From Hydractinia symbiolongicarpus (Eukaryota > Cnidaria > Hydrozoa > Anthoathecata > Hydractiniidae), in NCBI RefSeq assembly GCF_029227915.1, contig NC_079882.1, positions 26,851,001 to 26,915,000 of the forward strand: a stretch of DNA of 64,000 bases, given 5' to 3'. The notes beneath the pieces were generated by a model. The model saw only the letters and a list, made by a program, of their open reading frames with translations, ran no database searches and had not been told where the DNA came from. This document shows positions 12,020-38,544 of the stretch, in pieces; within the stretch, counting starts at the first letter, position 1; each line of letters opens with the position of its first letter. The position numbers were made by a program, and so were the translations under genes.

Positions 12020-13612
12020 GGAGTCATTGCCTTATTTTCTTTGCTACCTCGTCCCATCGTTTCGCAACACCCCGATGTCAAAACAGAGCACGAAGTTTAT
12101 TCTTTGTACACACGTCGTTTTTCATACACTCTTTCCTTTTCAACCTTGTCCCCAGAAGTTCTTGCTTTTTTGACATTTGTTAGCCGTCAAGTGCGTGTTT
12201 TGACATCAGGGATGAGGATGTTTTCGTTCAGACATCTTACAAGAAACACGAGGTTCAAATCCTTCAATAAACGAAGCAACTGGAAAGCAAGAGCAAACAT
12301 GTTTGAAACAGAAGTTTGATTTCAATTGGCGCAACAGAATAACTCACCAAGCAAACACGTGAATTTGCTTTTTCAAGCAGATGGTCAACAAGCAACAAGC
12401 AGCAGCTGAACCTGTCAAGTACGCACACTTAAATTACAAAAATTGTAAGCTTGTCTCAAGGGAAGTAATTTCGGCGTTGACAAATGTTTTCGCAGGAATA
12501 AACTTTCGTGAATAATAAGAAATGATACAAACACCGGCAGGAAGCGAAAGGCGAAGGATATGTAGACATGAGAAAACTATTTTTTTAAAAAGTTAATGAT
12601 AGAAAAAAAACCTCACATACTTGTGAATTTCCTACGATATCCCCTATCCTAAGGTATTCGCGAGAATTGGTTTTCGCGAATGGCTGTCCAATTGGCATTT
12701 CGCAAATTTGCAAAAATTCCTTTGTATGGTCTAGTATATATGGTCTAGATCTAGTGCATAAAAGGTATACACTAGTTTTCTCGAAACAATCGCAAAAAAA
12801 TTATTATACATAGCAGTTATAGTGTATTTCCGTACAACTACAATCCTGGCCAAAATTGGTTGAGAAAAGGCCCAACACATGTGGATTTATTATCTTTTTT
12901 GTTTCTGTGGTCCCATATGTAGAGATTCTCTGTTTTGTTGACATAAACTAGCCAGCAAAATTATGGTATGTGTATACTAAAACAGTGCAAGCTTTCACTT
13001 ATAGAATACTAGCTAGTTTCCAGTCCCCATCTTCCTTGTCACAGTTTGAAAAATGCAGCTGGCCACTCAACCCAAAGCCAGCCATTGTCTTCAACATTGA
13101 AATAGGGGGAGAGGGGGCTTGCATCTTTGTTTATCTTATGAACTTATGTTCCATTTAAATTTTATCAACAATTTTGGCCAGGATTGTAGATTCCATTTTG
13201 GCAAGCAAATCTAATTCCGGTCACGGGCAGCTCTATCTTGACCCTTGCTTCTGCATTTATTCTCTACATATTGGCCTTGACTTGCCTATCATATCTCCAG
13301 TGGTCGTCCTTTCTCCATATCCATTTCACGAAGATTACTGCAAGGTTAATACTACTTTTAAAAAATGAATTATTTGCACTGAATGAGATGGTATATTTGG
13401 AAAAAAATATTTACAATTTATGTACAAAATTAGAACTATGTATAAAAAGTTACACATCTTCTCAGTAGTTGTGTAGCGTTTCTGTTATACCTAGGAGGTT
13501 GACAAAATCTAACATTGATCAAATAAAAACATTTCAAGTTGAACGCAACACGATCAACACGACGGGTGGTTTGTAGTGCAATAATTTGATGCATTACTTC
13601 TCAATGAAATTT
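12020..13612. other. Intergenic DNA between the repeat element and the TAF1 3' end
   Basis: Several short open frames are present but none resembles a known family, and codon use looks random. A single CTTGTCCCCAG match near 12147 may be a remnant of the snapback family. The TAF1 3' UTR should occupy the right part; a minus-strand AATAAA lies at 13256-13261, about 350 bases past the stop. Confidence 0.4.
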
Positions 13613-26588
<12,976 letters not shown>

Positions 26589-27841
26589 TCTGAACTTCTA
26601 ACACCCAAACAATAAGAACTTCATAGTACAAGCCAGTCAATTATGCCCACAAAAAACTGTTTTTGTTTGTTACTAGAAAGTAAGAAGGTGAATGTAAAAA
26701 TATGTCCAAATTCTTTAAAAAATTAAACTTTATTAAACCATATTAAAGTATACTTTAATAAAAATAATTACAGTGGACTCTATCTATCTCTAATGTACAG
26801 CAGACCAGACAAAAAGTTATAGGTTTGAGAAGGTTTGATATATAAAATATTTGTTTGAAATATTCAAGAAAGAGTGTTTACACTTTTTCAGGAGAGGCAT
26901 GCGATAGCATGCGCACACCTCCACACACCTGTAAACAGAACAAAGTGTGCTGTTGACAGACAGATACAAAATGGCAACTTTCATAAGAAGTTGCTCAATG
27001 TAGCACACCTACAAATACACCTAAAACAAATGATGTGTGCTTTTTGCTGAAAAATCTTGTTTAAGATCAAGAGAATCCATTACAACCAAACTAGTTTATT
27101 AGAAAACCCATTATGCAACAATAATGAAATTTTGTATTTCTTCAAGGAAATTAGTTCTTACAAAAATTTCAAATTCGACTTATTAATAAAAATAAATTCC
27201 TGCGAAATTTCCTTCCTGCTATAAAGTTTACATCAAACACACATTTTTGCCAAATCAGGTTAGAAATATTTTGATCACAAATCTTTAAAAGCCTTTCTTA
27301 TATTGAACCGAAAAAATCAAATTTTTAAGTAACCATTTCTAGGAAATAATAAGATTTATGTATCGAATTATATGTCAATCGTTCTTACTTTTTTTTGTCC
27401 TCATACAGCCTTCAAAAAGAAATCAAGAATTTTGAAAAATGATGAAATCACCAAAAATCAAAGCTATGGTTTAAGTAAAAGAAAAAATACTTTTAAGTTA
27501 TTGTAGAGTTTTTTTCTATGTATTTACAATTTTGTAAAAATAATCTAAAGTGGTTTTAAATAATACGTTATTTATTGTCTCTCTCACTGATACGTCTACT
27601 TCAACTGGATTCAACATGCTGGCATATGTCTAAAAATAACTTTATCTCTTAAGCAATTTTACTAACAGTATGTAGATTTGAGAAGGTTCAACTAATTTGT
27701 TTCAACAAGCAACACAGTGTACTTATAATAATAATCTTACTAAATACATTTCTATATTGCCAAGTAAAAAATAAAACCTATATGAACTCTTTAATAAATA
27801 TATCGACATCTTTATGCAGAAAATTATATTAGCACATTTGT
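26589..27841. other. Intergenic DNA between TAF1 and PPME1
   Basis: AT-rich, with no convincing coding frame. Both flanking genes are on the minus strand, so this holds the PPME1 3' UTR (minus-strand AATAAA at 27571-27576, ~270 bases after the stop) and the TAF1 promoter and 5' UTR. No TATA box or CpG-rich stretch stands out. Confidence 0.45.
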
Positions 27842-30800
27842 TTACCTCTGAAAGGAAGATTTAGCTTCGGTAAGTTTCTGCCTAATAAGGAATCCTGTTA
27901 TAATTTCAGCTACCTAAGAAAATTAATGATCAAAGAATGAACAAAAAAAACAAATACTTCTTCACACTTGGTTTATCCGGTCATTTAAGTTGTTATTCAA
28001 GCAAAAACAGAAAACTTAGGTGTTGGCAGTTGATTCCCACAATTGGAACTATTTTAACAAACACTTACACAAAAATATACTTCTAAAAAAGGTTTCGTTC
28101 TGTCAAACCTTGTTTGTTAACTGTTGCTTTTCATTATAAATGGAAAATGGGTTATAGAATATTTTCAAGATTTGTGTTTTGGAAATCTCGAGTTATCATT
28201 GTTTTGGGAGAGTAATATTATAAAAAAATGAAACCACTGTGAGTAAATTATTCTCCATAAAGCATGGAACTAACTAATTGATTTAGTCCAAAGCAGATAA
28301 ATTCAAGAAAACTGGACCACAGTGCGTGCTGTTTCAAAAGGTTTTTGTCATGACAACACAACGGACAACAAAATATGAGTTTGTTTAAAGACTTTACTCA
28401 CAGTGTTATGGTGCAATAAACAGAAGCCCTTATTACATCACATAGTAATTGCTGATTTTCACTGATATGTAACACGTTCACAAACCTTATCTGGGATATC
28501 CTCATGTACCATATGACCACATCCACCCAAAATTTGCATTTGAAATTTCCCTAAAATCCATTAAAAGCAAAAAATAAATAAAAAAAGTACATGAAAAACG
28601 TTTTAAAAATAAAACAATGAGAACGATTCCCTTCTAACCTTGCATTTGTCCAATAGTTAATTCTTTGTCTAGACGATCTACACCTACATTGAGAATTATC
28701 AAAACAAAATATATGAGTTGGAATAAATTCACTTGATATATTTTGAAAGAACATTAATAGATTCAACTACATCCTGACAATTTATTTTACAATAAAACTA
28801 ACAGCACTTTACCGCTGTAGTATTCCTGCTTTAACATATTAAAATGAAAAAGCAATACATTACATTTGGACACAACAGAAAGCGAGTGCAACACTTTTCA
28901 TCTATTCCATGCATAGAATATGTCATACACAGGTTATAATAACATTACAGGTTAGAAATTTTAAAACCAAAACTGTCAGTCCTAACAAAATCTTTTTCGA
29001 CAAACCTGCAAGAAGCAGTAGTTTAGGTACAGGACTCGAAAGAAATAATGAAGACATGTTTTGAAACCACCCTGAAATAAAAAAAGGTGTGTATTAGGTT
29101 GACAGATGGACAAATTTGAAGAGATCATTAGTTAAAAATGCTTTTAGGTATGAACATACACTTTAAACCTATTAAAACTGACTTGTCAATGTAGCCTTAG
29201 AACTTAGAACATTTATTTTGTTGGATCTCCAAGCTGAATAATGCGAGGCTTCAGCAGTCCATAGGCTTCACAGTTTCAGTCAAATAGAACAGTACTGGAT
29301 CCATATCCATAAAAAAATACAATTAGGTAATTTTGATGGTTATTAATGGCCTACCCATCTATATTTTTTTTTTGAAATATTTTTAACCTGTTGCTTCTAT
29401 TGTGTGAAACTTGAAATGCTGATCAAAATAATATAAGACCTGTGTGTTTTTAACAAAAATTGGCCAGGCTCTAGGGAATTTGACCATCTTTGGTCTCAGG
29501 TGGTCCCTTGTTACCATTGCAGTAGAATATCAGTTATTTCCATTCACTTCAAAGTTATCTGGCCTCAAAATTCTGGCCTCAAAATTCAACAGTGAATTAC
29601 TCATACTACTTAATGTATTAATAAAAGGTTCAATGTTTCTGGCTTACTGAGTGCCAAATAAATGTAATAAAATCTTTTTTTAGGTGTTTTTAATAATTTT
29701 TTTCTTGCACCTCTATGTAGCTAAAGTTTTCTGCAATATAAAAGTTAAAACTTATAGTGAAAAAGATTACAATACTACCCCTGAAAACCACAGAGGGATT
29801 GTTATTTTGGCATGAACAGCTTTATAAATTAAGTTCGAACACTGTGCCCAACTAGTAATTCAATTGCATAATAGTTAATTGTAAGTGGGGTGTTGACTTT
29901 GATTTGTTAAGGATTTTTTTTAAGAAAAAAGAATTGTTGCGATGATGTTAATAACCTACACACACAAATTTCTTTGAAAAAGCTGAAGAAAAAAGTTGAA
30001 GTGTTTGTTAAGGGTGTTTCACGACATCATGAACTAATATGTTCTGAAGCAGATGAATTTACTGTGCTTTTAAATGGCAAAAGAATTATTACAGTATTTA
30101 CATTACACTTACACACGCTGTTTTATTACATAACCCAAATAATGTTACCTCGCCAGTGTGGTTCTGTTTTTGATAAGTCCACTCTCCAAGCATATGCAAA
30201 ACCTTCTTCCTTGACAAAAGGGAACACACAAATCGAATGAAAAAACATTTAGAAGAGCAAAACTAATTCTGTAATAAGCTAACCTTTAAATGCAAGACTT
30301 CACATTCAGCTGGTTTTGTTTTCTGGCCATCTTCTGAAATATTAGATAGCCCAGAGGTACAGGTTGATTCTGGAACATGATTTTGTATGTTCTTCGAAAC
30401 CCTAAGCAAACACAAAACCTATATCATGACAATGTTTACATTTCAAAATTTGGACAGCCTATTCCTGTCCCCAACAAAATGGAGTATACATTGTATTTAT
30501 TTCAAAATATTTTAAACAGCTTCTTTTTAAAAAATTACATTTCATTATATTTCATTATATTTTACCTCTTTAATTGACCGCTCATAGATACCTTCGCAGA
30601 TTCAACATTTTTTAATTGTCCAGAGCGAATACTAAAATGTTTAATAGTTAGGCTATATTTTCACATTTACATTTTTATTTGTATCACAAGATATCACAAG
30701 CACATTTGTCTTTAAGTACCTATAGACAAGCATGAGATCTGTGAGTAACTATGGGCTGGCACAAATATCTGTACCTCAGAGAAAAACATAGTACTTTTTA

Positions 30801-33800
30801 CAGTGTACAAATATGTCCTGTAAGTATCTGTGGAAGCAAGCAAACAAAAAATACGCCACAAAATAATACCTCCATTCAATAGCGTGTTCTATTGATCTAA
30901 ATTGTTGTGGTCGACTTCGCAGGAAATTTTGCATGTTTGACAATGCATCAAGTGCAGTACCTTTAGTTTAAAAAAATAAATCAAAATTTACTTTTTTTGA
31001 TACCATAACAAGAATTTTGGACTTAGACTTTAGGTGCAAAACGTAAAATCCTTAAAAATCTATAAAAAAGTACCTTCTACAACATCTATAACAGCCAGTC
31101 CACTTAATGTTGGTAAATACTTCTGAGCAGCAATATGAACAGCTATTGCACCACCCATACTAAAAAATAAATAAATTGAAACAGTTGCATATTTTTAAAA
31201 TATATGATAGAGTAGAAAAGAATTTTGTACCTATGGCCAAGCAAAACAGTAGGTGGAAGGTCTTTAAAATACGTTGTACACACACCAACAATATCTCTGT
31301 AAAAATTATATTATTTGACGTGAACAATTGATTTAAACATTTCATTTTATACCTAATATCTTATGAGTTATTATGATTACCATAAAGTTTAATACACTAA
31401 CCTAGCTAAAACTTCAGCAGACATATTATAATCATCAGAGGTTACAGTGTCACCTGCAAGGAATATACTATGCTTATTTTAAACTTGCATTAAGAAAAAT
31501 AAAAAAGGGAAATAAGAATTGTTATTAAATTTACCAACCATGGCCTCTGAAGTCAATAGCTGCAACTATACAGGTACACATGGATGAAATGGCTTTCTAA
31601 AATACATATGCAACACACAGTGAAAGACATAAATAAAAAAATGTTTGAATTTAACGAAAATTTATACGCTCAATGTTTTTTTATCCAGCATGCCCATTCT
31701 GAGGATTTTAATTTTATATATCTTTTGCACACCCATATAATAATACAGAGACCGTTTGTGTGTGTTTTTGTCTGTAACAGGCAAAGTGCATATCTTCATT
31801 TTTCTTTGATGTCACCAAAAAAGTTATGTCAAATTAGTCAATCTTTCTGATGTTACAACGCGACGTTTAATAAGATTGGTGAGCCATTGTAATGAGCCAT
31901 TGCAACTTGTAGGTAACTAGGGACCAATGGGGACCAAATTAGGTAAGTTTCCCAAAGCTAGGTCCCCAAATTCGTTTCAGAACAGACAGATTGATGACAC
32001 CATCAAAAAACCGTTAAACCTCAATATCTCTTCAACCGTTCTTCAACCTATACATTTTCCTGATCACCGTTTTAAGCTTAGCAACATTCAAGCATATTTC
32101 TGAAGAAATTTTTTTTGTGTATCCATGGGTCATGGCTTACATCATCAAAATTTAAATGATGAATCTCCTTTAATGTTCTTTTGCCTAATTTTTCAAGGGC
32201 CTTATTGACTATAGTATATTAATAAACAAAAATGCATAAGATAAAGGCTAGTCAACGGTCAATGACTACTGAAAGTTGACATTTAACCGTCAGGATACAG
32301 AAAAAAAACCTGTCAAATAGACTAGCAACTAATCTAGCCTTCCATGAACAAGATGCTCCCAAAATTTACACAACAAAATAACACATTGTTCATCAAGAAT
32401 GTATTTATACAGCAAAGCAAAGTGTAAAACCATAAAAACTCTGAGACAATCAAAATTTACATCAAGCTTTAAGTGGATCATTTAAAACAGTTTCATATTA
32501 CTTGTGGGAAATTTAGCTGCGAAAAAAACTGTGATATTTATTTAAATAAGGCGATTCCAATTTAATTAGTTGTTCTACGGGCAAAGTCGGCGAAATAAAA
32601 ATAATTTTATTGAGAATGTATGGTTGGAACAACAAAAAAAGCAATAAAAAATAACAATGGAGGAGGGTATTATGACAACCACTTTTTTTCCATGTATTTT
32701 TGCATAATGCACGCAGTTAATATTTTTTAGTTGTGAAGGAAAAATAATAATAATTTGTCTCACTAAAAAATATGTAACTAGTTCTTACTTGCAAGGTAGG
32801 TTCTGCTTGTAACCTAGGCAGGGTAGGTTCTGCTTGGAAAAAGTTCACAGAGTTTCTTCCTTTGTTGACTAGCAGAGTCCTGTCAATTGAGTTAAATGTA
32901 GGTTGTATGAGGTCTGTGTAAGAAGTGTTATGTTGTACGGTAGTGAGACATGGGCAGTGAAGCAGGAAGATCTTGACCGTTTAGAAAGGAATGATATGAG
33001 GATGGTTAGGTGGATGTGTAATGCCAGTCTGAGAGACAGAAAGAGTTCAGATGAGCTAAGAAGCAGGCTAAGTTTCGTAGAATAAAAGATGTTATCCAGA
33101 TAAGAAGATTGAATTGGCTGGGGCACTTGGAAAGAATGGAGGGGGATAATTGGGTAAGAAAGTGTAGAGACTTGATAGTTCATGGAGCAAAGCCCAGAGG
33201 CAGACCGAGAAAGACTTGGCAGGAGGTTATAAGGACAGAATTAAAAAGAGGAAGTTGAGTTTTGATCTAACACAGTCTAGATCAGATTGAAAGAGGGTTA
33301 TTAATATACCCCGTCCAACCCATGCTAGCATGGAAAACAGACATTAAGCCGAAAATGATGAGGATGATGAGTTCTCCAGGTGAAAAGATAAAAATACTTG
33401 TATGCTCATAAACTTGTTTTTGAAATGTATGCAGCAAGAATTTTTCTTGTGTTGTTTTGAAAGTTATACAGCAAGAATTATTCTTGTTCTGTTTTGAATT
33501 TGTATAGAATATCCTTGTCTTCTTTTGAAAGTTATACAGCAAGGTATACTTGCGCTGTTTAGAAATTTATACAGCAAGTTATTCATCTCCTACTTAAAAT
33601 AATAAAACAAACAATTTGTGTTCTTTTAATGCTTTTTGCGCAGTTTTATAGGAAAATCTAAATTTAAGTGCAAATTATTTTTCGGACTATGGTTGTTTAG
33701 TTGAGAATATTTTGTCTTTCGCAAAGTTAAACTCATTTTTTTAAATTCATAATGGAGAAGGGTGTTACGATAAGCGTATTCTATCTTGTTTTAATTATTT

Positions 33801-36800
33801 TTCCTAAATGGTATCGACTGAAGTCTTGCTGTATTACAGTTTAACTAGCGTAATTGTAAACATATATATTAATCATGACAATGCAGGGTGGTTACTACAA
33901 TAATCTGTCTTGTTTTTTACTTGTATTATAACTATTTTAATTTTTGTTATAAATCACATAAAAATATAAACTTCTGTTTAACCACGTAAATATTTTTTGA
34001 TTACAAAATTTGCACATCACGCATTTTAGTTTTATCGCAACAAATTACCATGAACAAAGAATCAACTTCCAGTGGCCTTACCAATGGTGGTCCTAAATTA
34101 ACGTTATTGATTCACCTTGTTTAGTATAATTGTAGATTGACATTCAACCAACAAAAAATAACATCATTGATTATCTTCTATGCTCATTATATTTTCACGA
34201 GATGGGATGAGAAAATGTTTGTTTTTTTCATTGTTTTTTTCTTTAAAACTTTTTTGGTTGATATTATTATTTTTTTGTTTTCGCGAAAATTAGGGTCGCT
34301 TTATAAGAACAACTAATTAATTGGAGTCGCCTAATATGCTATTTTTCTTGTCAGTGGTTACATTAAATTTTTCTTCTTTTTTAAAAGAAAATGTTTTATA
34401 TAAAGTAATGTTGCTTTTAATTTATTACAGATCACTGGTAAAAATTGATACTTTTAAACAAACTTTAAAAACAGCTATAAAATTAGGGGGCTGCAGAAGC
34501 AAAAATAAATGAAACTTTAGATGGCACTAACACTCACATTTTTTTGCATAGAATTTTACATGTTTAATACGTTTTTGTCCAATAAGTAGCTACAAAGTTA
34601 AATTAAAGATTCCCACTTTACAAGGCAGATTTTTTTGACCGTTGAAAAACGGTGGCCTGCGAGGATAAAATATTATTTTAAGCGCTGACAACACAAGCAT
34701 GAGAAAAAAACCTTACTGCAAACACAGCCCAAGATAACGCTGAATGACCACCACCATGAAGAAGTAAAAGCAATGGACCAGAGTTACCAGTTACATATAT
34801 TCTAAATTTCTAAACACTGTCAAAGAAAACTGATAGAAAGAACAATTGTTTTCATAGAGACATAACAGTCACATACATGCACACACAATCAGTTTGATGT
34901 GTTGGTACATGCAGCACTTGAAATTAGCGTCGGCAATCGGCAATTGGCGTCGCAATTGCTGGCGCGGTTTCATTTTGCGACGGCAAAAAACTGCTGAGGC
35001 TAATCTTTGCTGCGCGCTAATTTTGCGGTAGAAAAGTGGAGGACATTTTGATTCGTGAACCCCAAATATCATGTTCGAGCGTCTACGTATAGCGACTCTC
35101 TCAATCTTAACTTTCTTTTCTACATATATCCATAATAGTATGCATGACTATACTGTCATTTTTATAAACTTAATGTTTTCAAATTACAAAAAATCTTTTT
35201 CCATCAGCTACATTTGAACAACACTTATGCAAACAAATGTTTTTTACCGCATGTGGGTTTCATTTTTAAAGTTGCTTAAAAAACACTTGCGGCATAGAGA
35301 AAATCCATTAAATTCGGACCAGCTATGGTTTCCAATTGCTTTGTCAAATGAAAAAATTATCTACAATTAAATCCACGATAAAATGTCTGTTGCGCCTGTA
35401 AGTCCAGTTTTGCAGACTTATAATTCATCCGTGCTCTGTCGGCACTCACCTCCGCATTAGTTAAGGACCGCATGGCTGGATTTATTGTGTAAGACCTGGT
35501 TACCAACGACGAAGGGGCCAGGCCATAGAGATTTAGGTCTACGTAGTTCTTTTAACTAAGTCAGGAGTCGGTGAATTAGCTAGGATGGTCAGGTTGGCTT
35601 AGTCTTGCTCGTGGATTAAAAGGACCAGGACTATTCCATAATTCTAAGACAAAACGTTTTCGACCAAGATGAAAATCTATCGGACGTTTGGTCAGACGAA
35701 ATGTGGCGGAAATTTTGTTTGACGAGTCTCCAAAAATTATTTCGAGGCCATCGCACGCTACAAAATGGATTTTATAGGTTCATTTTAAAAACTCTATTTT
35801 TCAGGCGTGCGATTAATCACGCGCCTGAAACGATTTAGGAGTGTGCAAGGCGTGCGCGTGCGATCACACGCCTCTCCTGAAAGAGACTGATATATAAAGG
35901 GTTGTTAAGACTAATGAAAAGCTTCAAAAATTAATATTTTCAAAATTGCCGACGCTTCACTCTCTCGTGTCGGCAAATTATTGCCGAGGAATTGCTGCTG
36001 CAAACAACTATGTCATCGGCAATTTACTGCCAACGGGTTTGTGGGCTAATTTCGAGGACTGTACATGAAAGATGCTAATCTTTATGAACTTTAACCAACC
36101 TTACTAGCAGCTAACATATTTAGCATGTTCTTGTTGCTACACACTCTGTAACCTTTTTTCCTTTTTTTTTTTTGCATCAGAAAAAGTTTTGCACAGATAA
36201 AAATTGTTAGCTTGAACTACTTGCTGAGTTTAAAATCTGGCTGTAAAATACGCAGCAACTCTACTAATCAGCCTATGCAATTCATGTCAGCACTCAGAAT
36301 TTTGTGATGTACCTGATGCTAAAGCTTTAAAATTTATAAGGCAGTCATTTGCCATTGTAAGATTGCACACCCAGGAGTTTTCTAGAGACACACAGGAACC
36401 ACACATGCACAGCAGCATTTTTCTTGCATAAAGAATTGCTTTCAAAAGTCGTCATAAGTTATCCGTAGGGTAATGCAGAAAACATTTAACCATTAAAGCT
36501 CTAAGCGAAAACACAATCCTTAAATATTTTTACTGCATTGGTAAAAATAGTTAGCAACCCATGTGAAAAAATTTAACCTTGGAAGAAAAAAATATTTTCA
36601 GATTATAAACAAATCACGGTAATTCCAAGCCATATTATGAAGTTAATTTGCTGTTGAATTTAAAATTCAAATAAGAATTAGCAATCTTTATATTAAATAA
36701 TTATAAAAGGATACATTTTCTCCCAGTAAGACATCCTCCTTCTGATCAAAGTATTTATCCCAAAATGTAACAGAGTAATCTCTTTGGTTTCGCCTTGGAA

Positions 36801-37296
36801 CTCTTAAAAATAAAAAATAAAATAATTTTTTACAGATCTATAGTAGAGGGAGAACAACGCACTGTAACTGAAAAAGGACGTATAGAAAAAAGGCCACAAT
36901 CTCTTAGATTTTTATATATAGTAGGAAATCCTTGCTTACTATTTTAGGCTTTTATGGCAGGACCAATCAACATTTTAAGCTCCACACAACAGAAGCAACA
37001 GCCATCAAAATGTCTAAAGAACCCTTCTCGTATATACAGTGGTCATTGCTATTTTCAAAATCGACTATCTTTTCTATTGTTTATCTGCCTAAATGATTTA
37101 TTCACAAACTTGAGAACTAGTACTCCTAATGTTATACTACTGGATCAAGTTAAAATTAAATTGCAATACAAATGCAAAACACAAAAACGAAAATATAAAC
37201 TTACAATCCAGAAAACCTTGAGTGTGTTCCTGTTGCCATACGATTAGGTAGAGGGGGCAAATTATTTTTCAAAGCTTCTCGCTGCAATGAAGACAT
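27842..37296 (-). CDS. PPME1: Protein phosphatase methylesterase 1 (PME-1)
   Basis: Alpha/beta-hydrolase that removes the methyl ester from the C-terminal leucine of the PP2A catalytic subunit. Exons: 37296-37205, 36802-36715, 34809-34717, 31596-31539, 31453-31402, 31296-31231, 31159-31074, 30960-30870, 30631-30566, 30401-30284, 30209-30149, 29071-29006, 28683-28639, 28550-28486, 27913-27842. They join in frame to 372 aa (human 386). It starts MSSLQREALKNNLPPLPNR. Fold motifs are LLLLHGGGHSALSWAVF (oxyanion region), LLGHSMGGAIAVH with nucleophile Ser ~150, VIDVVEG with Asp ~175 and CGHMVHEDIPDK with His ~340, matching the known Ser-Asp-His triad. AWRVDLSKTEPHWRGWF and LFLSSPVPKLLLLAGVDRLD are further family signatures. 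The variable insert near residues 230-270 (NIQNHVPESTCT onward) is shorter than the acidic insert of vertebrate PPME1. The introns at 31597-34716 and 34810-36714 are swollen by repeats. Confidence 0.96.
32880..33375 (+). mobile_element. 3' fragment of a non-LTR retrotransposon (reverse-transcriptase C-terminus)
   Basis: In shifting frames the plus strand encodes SVMLYGSETWAVKQEDLDRL, MRMVRWMCNASLRDRKSS, then RLNWLGHLERMEGDNWVRK, KPRGRPRKTWQEVI, ending PRPTHASMENRH. This is the typical C-terminal region after the polymerase domain of LINE-like elements in invertebrates. Frameshifts near 33080 and stops show it is dead. It lies inside a PPME1 intron, antisense to that gene; the 3' end is rich in GATGA. 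Confidence 0.8.
33421..33590. repeat. Degenerate ~50 bp tandem repeat
   Basis: Three to four copies of a unit containing TTTTGAAAGTTATACAGCAAG followed by ATTCTTGT-type sequence, directly after the retrotransposon fragment. Possibly the repetitive 3' tail of that element or an independent minisatellite. Confidence 0.5.
34905..36067. mobile_element. Possible ~1.2 kb inverted-repeat element in a PPME1 intron
   Basis: The left end contains TACATGCAGCACTTGAAATT, and the right end reverse-complemented reads CATGTACAGTCCTCGAAATT; both are followed by blocks rich in TCGGCAAT and GCAATTGC. The GC content and CGGC/GCCG words differ from the surrounding intron. No transposase frame is visible. A second inverted pair (CAGGCGTGCGATTAATCACG against GCGTGCGCGTGCGATCACACG, about 35800-35870) lies inside. 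Boundaries are approximate. Confidence 0.45.
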
Positions 37297-37804
37297 ATTT
37301 CATGGCATTATTATATATTTTTTTCCAAAAAAAATTGAAGCCCTAGAGTAAAAAAAAAAGCTTTAAAAGGTAATTTTGTGTTATTACAATCAAACATGTC
37401 CATAACAACTACTTTTACCTACATTCACACAAACATACTCTTTTACGTAAGGAGTACTGTAAGGTAATTTTTAACATATAAGAAACGTAAAAAAAATTAT
37501 ATTTTGTACAATTTGTTCACATGTTAAGTAGGTAGGTTACATATATTAACTATACTCCAAATAATTTTTTAAGTGGTGGCTTTTAATGAGCTTCATAATT
37601 TTGCCCATAGCAGTAATTATCTTAACAAGACGTTGTCACCATTGCAAAAAAGCAGAGAAATTGTTGAATTAAAAATAATAAGCCTAGATTAAAACTTTAA
37701 GCCTGGACTCTGGAGAATTTGTTTCAACTTTCACCCCTACTATGTCAAATTAAAAAGAACTTTTTGTACTGTGATAGACAAGTCCATTAGAGGGAACCCA
37801 AGGC

Positions 37805-38085
37805 ATAAAATGATGTTGGACTTATATTATAGAACTGTCATTTTCGCAAAAAAAATTAGAATAATCAATCCACCTTTATAATATTTATGCATTGAAAAAA
37901 TTTATTTAGGTCTAAAATTACTGATGACAGAAAATGACACAATTTGCTACTACTTTAATATGACATCATAATTTATGCAGTATAATTAAATCTGAAATTC
38001 TTTAAATGCGATATATATCTTGAGAACAAAAAAAGCGTTTTAAAAGACTTGTTAACCAAATTTGTAAGCTCTATAATTGATCTTG
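37805..38085. mobile_element. MITE, copy 1 of a dispersed family
   Basis: It starts ATAAAATGATGTTGGACTTA, and the body includes CTGATGACAGAAAATGACAC and GACATCATAATTTATGCAG. Its reverse complement matches 55470-55690 over most of its length, while the left-end motif occurs in the same orientation at both sites, as expected for an element with terminal inverted repeats. It lies just upstream of PPME1 and carries no coding frame. Confidence 0.6.
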
Positions 38086-38544
38086 ATTCCCAAATTGTGT
38101 TATATATAAATGATGTTGTATACATTTCATAATACATTTAATAATACAATATTCTCTATTAATATGTGTGCTTTTACTGATAAACCAAGACAATATATAC
38201 ACCTTTATGATAATTCAATTGTACATCGTTTCTGTGTCTCTCCATCGTTATACCATATCGGAAGAAAGGAGGTATATAAAAACATGTTTTTATAAGAGTT
38301 TGTTAGAGACATAACTGTGCTTTCTCCATTCAATTTCTTTCAAATTTTCAGCAAACGTTAAAAATAATAAGATATACTTTTCATTAAAAACAAAACACAT
38401 CAAAAAAAGTTATCACGAAAGAACATGTTTTCTCCTTAATAAACTCTTATAAAAGTGTGATGTTTACCTCCTCCAATCACAAAAAGAGCTCTAATGGAGT
38501 GTTAGTTTTCCCAAATTATCGTAAAGGTGTATTAATGTATTATA

